This document shows positions 61,394 through 64,000 of a stretch of DNA of 64,000 bases, piece by piece (position 1 is the first letter of the stretch; each line of letters begins with the position of its first letter). Source of the DNA: JAQGMJ01 sp036498945 (lineage in GTDB: Bacteria > Pseudomonadota > Gammaproteobacteria > Burkholderiales > JAEUOS01); NCBI GenBank assembly GCA_036498945.1, contig DASYEQ010000070.1, positions 9,230-73,229 of the forward strand, read 5' to 3'. Both the position numbers and the translations under genes were made by a program. A model generated the notes under the pieces. It was not told the origin of the DNA. It made no database searches and saw only the letters and a program-made list of their open reading frames with translations.

Positions 61394-62140
61394 ATGGCCG
61401 CCAAGGGAAACGACCGGGCCAGGCCCGCCCCCGCCCGCGGGCCGCTGCGCCGGCTGTGGCGCGGCTTCTGGAAACTCCTCGCGCTGGTGATCCTCCTCAT
61501 CCTGGGCTACGAGGCCAGCGTCTATGGCCGCGTCTGGTGGTGGAAGGACCATAATCCCGGTGTCACCTCCATCATGGAGCAGCGCCGCGAGGTGCTGCGC
61601 GAGAAGAACCCCAAGGCCAACATCACGCAGACCTGGGTGGCCTACGGCCGCATCTCCAGCCACCTCAAGCAGGCGGTGATCGCCGCGGAAGACAGCGGCT
61701 TCGTCGATCACGATGGCTTCGACTGGGAGGGCATCGAAAAAGCCTACGAGAAGAATCGCAAGAAGGGCAAGATCGTCGCCGGCGGGTCGACCATCACCCA
61801 GCAACTGGCGAAGAACCTCTTCCTCTCCGGCGAACGCAGCTACGTGCGCAAGGGCCAGGAAGCGGCGATTACCTGGATGCTGGAAAACCGGATGGAAAAG
61901 GACCGCATCCTGGAGATCTACCTCAACGTCGTCGAGTGGGGCAACGGCATCTTCGGCGCCGAGGCGGCGGCGCGCCACTACTTCGGCATCAGCGCGGCCC
62001 AGCTGTCGCGCGAGCAGGCCGCCAAGCTGGCGGCCATGCTGCCCAATCCGCGCTTCTACGACCGCAACCGCTACGCCCCTTACCTGATGCGCCGCACCGG
62101 CCTGATCATGGCGCGCATGAACCAGGTCGAGACCCCCTGA
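61394..62140 (+). CDS. mtgA: Monofunctional biosynthetic peptidoglycan transglycosylase
   Basis: A 248-residue inner-membrane GT51 enzyme that polymerises lipid II glycan chains. A membrane anchor lies at about 22-42 (LWRGFWKLLALVILLILGYEASVYG). The catalytic Glu is in VIAAEDSGFVDHDGFD, followed by KGKIVAGGSTITQQLAKNLFLS and EIYLNVVEWGNGIFGAEAAARHYFG. No transpeptidase domain. Directly behind the TonB-like gene. Confidence 0.95.
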   Translation: MAAKGNDRARPAPARGPLRRLWRGFWKLLALVILLILGYEASVYGRVWWWKDHNPGVTSIMEQRREVLREKNPKANITQTWVAYGRISSHLKQAVIAAEDSGFVDHDGFDWEGIEKAYEKNRKKGKIVAGGSTITQQLAKNLFLSGERSYVRKGQEAAITWMLENRMEKDRILEIYLNVVEWGNGIFGAEAAARHYFGISAAQLSREQAAKLAAMLPNPRFYDRNRYAPYLMRRTGLIMARMNQVETP

Positions 62141-62309
62141 GGTCCTTGCGTCGCCGGATGCCGTGCGCGCCGCGTCGCGCGGCGGCAACGCGGTTGACGA
62201 GATTTAACTGGCCGGGCGCCGGCAATGCGCCTAAAATTCCGGCACCCTCGCCCCGCCCCGATCGGTCCGGGGTGCGCCTCCCAAGCGAACCGTCGCCCGC
62301 ATTCGAATA

Positions 62310-63839
62310 ATGACCGACCCGCGCAACCCAGACATCGAAAAGCTCAAGGCGGCGGAGCTGCAGGGCAACGCTCGTCCCGAGCCGGAGGAAGAGCGTGAGA
62401 TCGAGCCGCGCGAGGCCGATCATGCGCAGGAGGGCCTGGAGGAGGTGCAGTCGCTGCTGGCGCGCTTTCACCTGATCGACACCACCGCGCGCGAGATCGA
62501 CGCCGAGGCCGGCCTGACCCACCAGGGGCCGAACCCGGCGGTGCAGCCGATTCTCGACGTGCTCTCGCGCCAGCTGGAAGAGATGCACTCGGCGGACGTG
62601 GCCTACATCCTCGAGGCCCTGCCGGTCCACGAGCGCATCATCGTCTGGGACCTGATCAAGACGGCGGAGCGCGACGGCGAGATCCTGGTCGAGGTTTCCG
62701 ACGGCGTGCGCGAAACGCTGATCGAGCACATGGACCGCGCGGACCTGATCGCCGCCGCGGAAACCCTGGACGCCGACGAGCTGGCCGACATCGCCGAGGA
62801 TCTGCCGCCCGGGGTGATCAACGAGGTGCGCGAGGGCCTGACGCAGGAGGAGCGCGAACAACTGCGCGCCGCCATGTCCTACCCGGATGATGCCGTCGGC
62901 GCGCTGATGGATTTCGAGATCATCGAGGTGCGCGAGGACGTGACCCTCGAGGTAGTGCTGCGCTACCTGCGCCGGCTCGATGAACTGCCGGACCACACCG
63001 ACCAGATATTCGTCGTCGACCGTGCCTCCGTGCTCAAGGGCGCCTTGCCGATCGGCAAGCTGCTGGTGACCGACGGCGAGGTGCTGGTGGGCGATGTCAT
63101 GACCTCCGACATGCTGACTCTCAACCCCTGGGACAAGGCCGACGAAGCCGCCCAGGCGTTCGAGCGCTACGACCTGGTCTCCGCCCCGGTGATCGACGCC
63201 GACAACAAGCTGGTCGGGCGCGTCACGGTGAACGAGGTGGTCGACCACATCCGCGCCGAGCAGGAAGAGGAGGCGCTGTCGCGCGCCGGCCTCTCCGAGG
63301 AAGAAGACATCTTCGCCCCGATCTCGCGCTCGGTAAAAAACCGCGCGCCCTGGCTGCTGCTCAACCTCTGCACCGCCTCCACCGCCGCCTACGTCGCTTC
63401 GCGCTTCGAGGGCACGGTGAGCCACATCGTGATTCTTGCGTTCCTGATGTCGATCGTCGCCGGCATCGGCGGCAACTCCGGCAACCAGACCATGACCCTG
63501 ATCATCCGTGCCCTGGCGCTGGGACAGATCAACGGCGCCAACGTGCGCCGCCTGGTGACCAAGGAGGTGACCACGACGCTGCTCATCGGCGTCGGCGGCG
63601 GGTTGATCGCCGGCAGCTTCGCCTGTGTCATCTCGCAGCGCATCAGCCTGGGGCTGGTGATGATGGGCGCGATGATCCTCAACCTGCTGGTGGGCGCCAC
63701 CGTCGGCATGCTGGTGCCGCTGGCCCGCTACCGCCTCGGCCGTGACCCGGCGGTCGGCTCCTCGGTACTGCTGACCTTTGCCACCGACACCATGGGGTTT
63801 TTCATCTTCCTCGGGCTGGCCACGCTGTTCCTGCTGTAA
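62310..63839 (+). CDS. mgtE: Magnesium transporter MgtE
   Basis: A 509-residue Mg2+ channel. The N domain (about 50-185) ends in the MgtE pattern, for example LPPGVINEVREGLTQEER and SYPDDAVGALMDFE. Two CBS domains follow (about 195-320, GDVMTSDMLTLNPWDKADEAAQ and LVGRVTVNEVVDHI). Five hydrophobic segments (about 345-509) contain MSIVAGIGGNSGNQTMTLIIRALALGQI, the filter-proximal region. Regulated by Mg binding to the cytoplasmic domains. No Mg riboswitch was recognised in the 169-nt gap upstream. Confidence 0.92.
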   Translation: MTDPRNPDIEKLKAAELQGNARPEPEEEREIEPREADHAQEGLEEVQSLLARFHLIDTTAREIDAEAGLTHQGPNPAVQPILDVLSRQLEEMHSADVAYILEALPVHERIIVWDLIKTAERDGEILVEVSDGVRETLIEHMDRADLIAAAETLDADELADIAEDLPPGVINEVREGLTQEEREQLRAAMSYPDDAVGALMDFEIIEVREDVTLEVVLRYLRRLDELPDHTDQIFVVDRASVLKGALPIGKLLVTDGEVLVGDVMTSDMLTLNPWDKADEAAQAFERYDLVSAPVIDADNKLVGRVTVNEVVDHIRAEQEEEALSRAGLSEEEDIFAPISRSVKNRAPWLLLNLCTASTAAYVASRFEGTVSHIVILAFLMSIVAGIGGNSGNQTMTLIIRALALGQINGANVRRLVTKEVTTTLLIGVGGGLIAGSFACVISQRISLGLVMMGAMILNLLVGATVGMLVPLARYRLGRDPAVGSSVLLTFATDTMGFFIFLGLATLFLL

Positions 63840-64000
63840 CACGTCCGTGGTGGACCCCAATAAAACCTGAGGAAACGCTGAACAAGCCTCGTTTCATAGA
63901 GGCGATGACAATAAAAAGAGCGAATGTTTTGAAAAAACTAAGAAATCAGGGGAAATAAGAGCGGCAAAAGGCACAAGAAACTGGGTTCCTGCTCGCCGTG
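63840..64000. other. AT-richer tail, no gene recognised
   Basis: After mgtE the sequence changes character: A-rich runs such as AATAAAAAGAGCG and TTGAAAAAACTAAG contrast with the rest of the window. Short hairpins are possible (GAAACG with CGTTTC, 63872-63895; GCCTC with GAGGC, 63886-63903). It may contain the mgtE terminator or the edge of an acquired element outside the window. Confidence 0.35.

Noticed and set aside
58375..61500. Very long open frame on the minus strand opposite the RNase II-like, TonB-like and mtgA genes
   Set aside because: It mirrors strongly supported plus-strand genes, has low-complexity Arg/Gly/His-rich translation and no domain; GC-rich codon bias opens such frames.
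1..64000. CRISPR array, tRNA, rRNA or prophage genes
   Set aside because: Looked for regular direct repeats, tRNA-like cloverleafs and phage or transposase proteins; none recognised in the window.

Overview
The window is a GC-rich, densely packed chromosomal segment of a betaproteobacterium, most probably Burkholderiales. This rests on three tripartite-tricarboxylate (Bug) type periplasmic receptors, the order RNase II-like / TonB-like / mtgA / mgtE at the right end, a YghU-type glutathione transferase, and uniformly GC-rich codon use. No phage, transposase, rRNA, tRNA or CRISPR array was recognised.

Left end (1-7.7 kb): a co-directional signalling block. It has a CHASE2 adenylate cyclase (cut by the window edge), a class-II cyclic-nucleotide phosphodiesterase-like metallo-hydrolase, a cyclic-nucleotide-binding/rhodanese fusion, a PilB/GspE-type ATPase with an N-terminal GAF domain, and a GAF/HD-GYP-like protein. 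Synthesis, breakdown and sensing of cAMP sit side by side, next to a secretion/pilus-type motor with no pilus genes around it.

7.8-25 kb: a LysR regulator followed by twelve co-directional genes that look like one uptake and catabolic unit for a small N-heterocyclic compound. They are a molybdenum hydroxylase (FAD subunit plus a fused Fe-S/Mo subunit), an SDR, a 6-hydroxynicotinate-reductase-like Fe-S protein, a UPF0280 (ApbE-superfamily) protein, a DUF1185 protein, a branched-chain-type ABC importer with a fused LivH-LivM permease, and a HyuA/HyuB ATP-dependent hydantoinase/oxoprolinase pair. A hydroxylate, reduce, open-the-lactam scheme is the simplest reading; the substrate is unknown.

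25-31.5 kb: on the minus strand, an ECF sigma / anti-sigma pair with two secreted-repeat proteins and a small TPR protein. Then an SDR, a ROK sugar kinase and an MFS transporter, followed by about 0.7 kb without genes that carries a perfect 19-bp inverted repeat. 31.5-37.3 kb: yghU, an AlkB-like dioxygenase, dusA, pncB and two tandem paralogous alpha/beta hydrolases.

37.3-39.0 kb: a retron. A reverse transcriptase with retron signatures and a long N-terminal extension (resembling the myxobacterial retron RTs) is preceded by a 161-nt stretch with paired a1/a2 ends, an AGC branch-site context, two msr-type hairpins and one long msd-type hairpin. A good sigma-70 promoter is placed to start transcription just before a1. 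No standard retron effector gene is adjacent, and base composition matches the chromosome, so it looks resident rather than recently acquired.

39-53.5 kb: aminotransferase, DsrE-like protein, ion transporter, LVIVD-repeat protein plus CobW-type GTPase, then an AraC regulator and a second catabolic series (FAH-family hydrolase, DUF1330 protein, quinone oxidoreductase, VOC protein, Ldh-family dehydrogenase, Bug receptor, HbpS/GlcG-like protein, Gfo/Idh/MocA oxidoreductase, second Bug receptor). 53.5-58.3 kb (minus strand): a degenerate EAL-HDOD regulator, a translationally coupled trio (Bug receptor / chorismate-mutase-like / M48 peptidase) and a TIGR00266 protein. 58.4-63.8 kb: RNase II-family protein, TonB-like protein, mtgA and mgtE. 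The last 160 bases are noticeably AT-richer and hold no recognisable gene.
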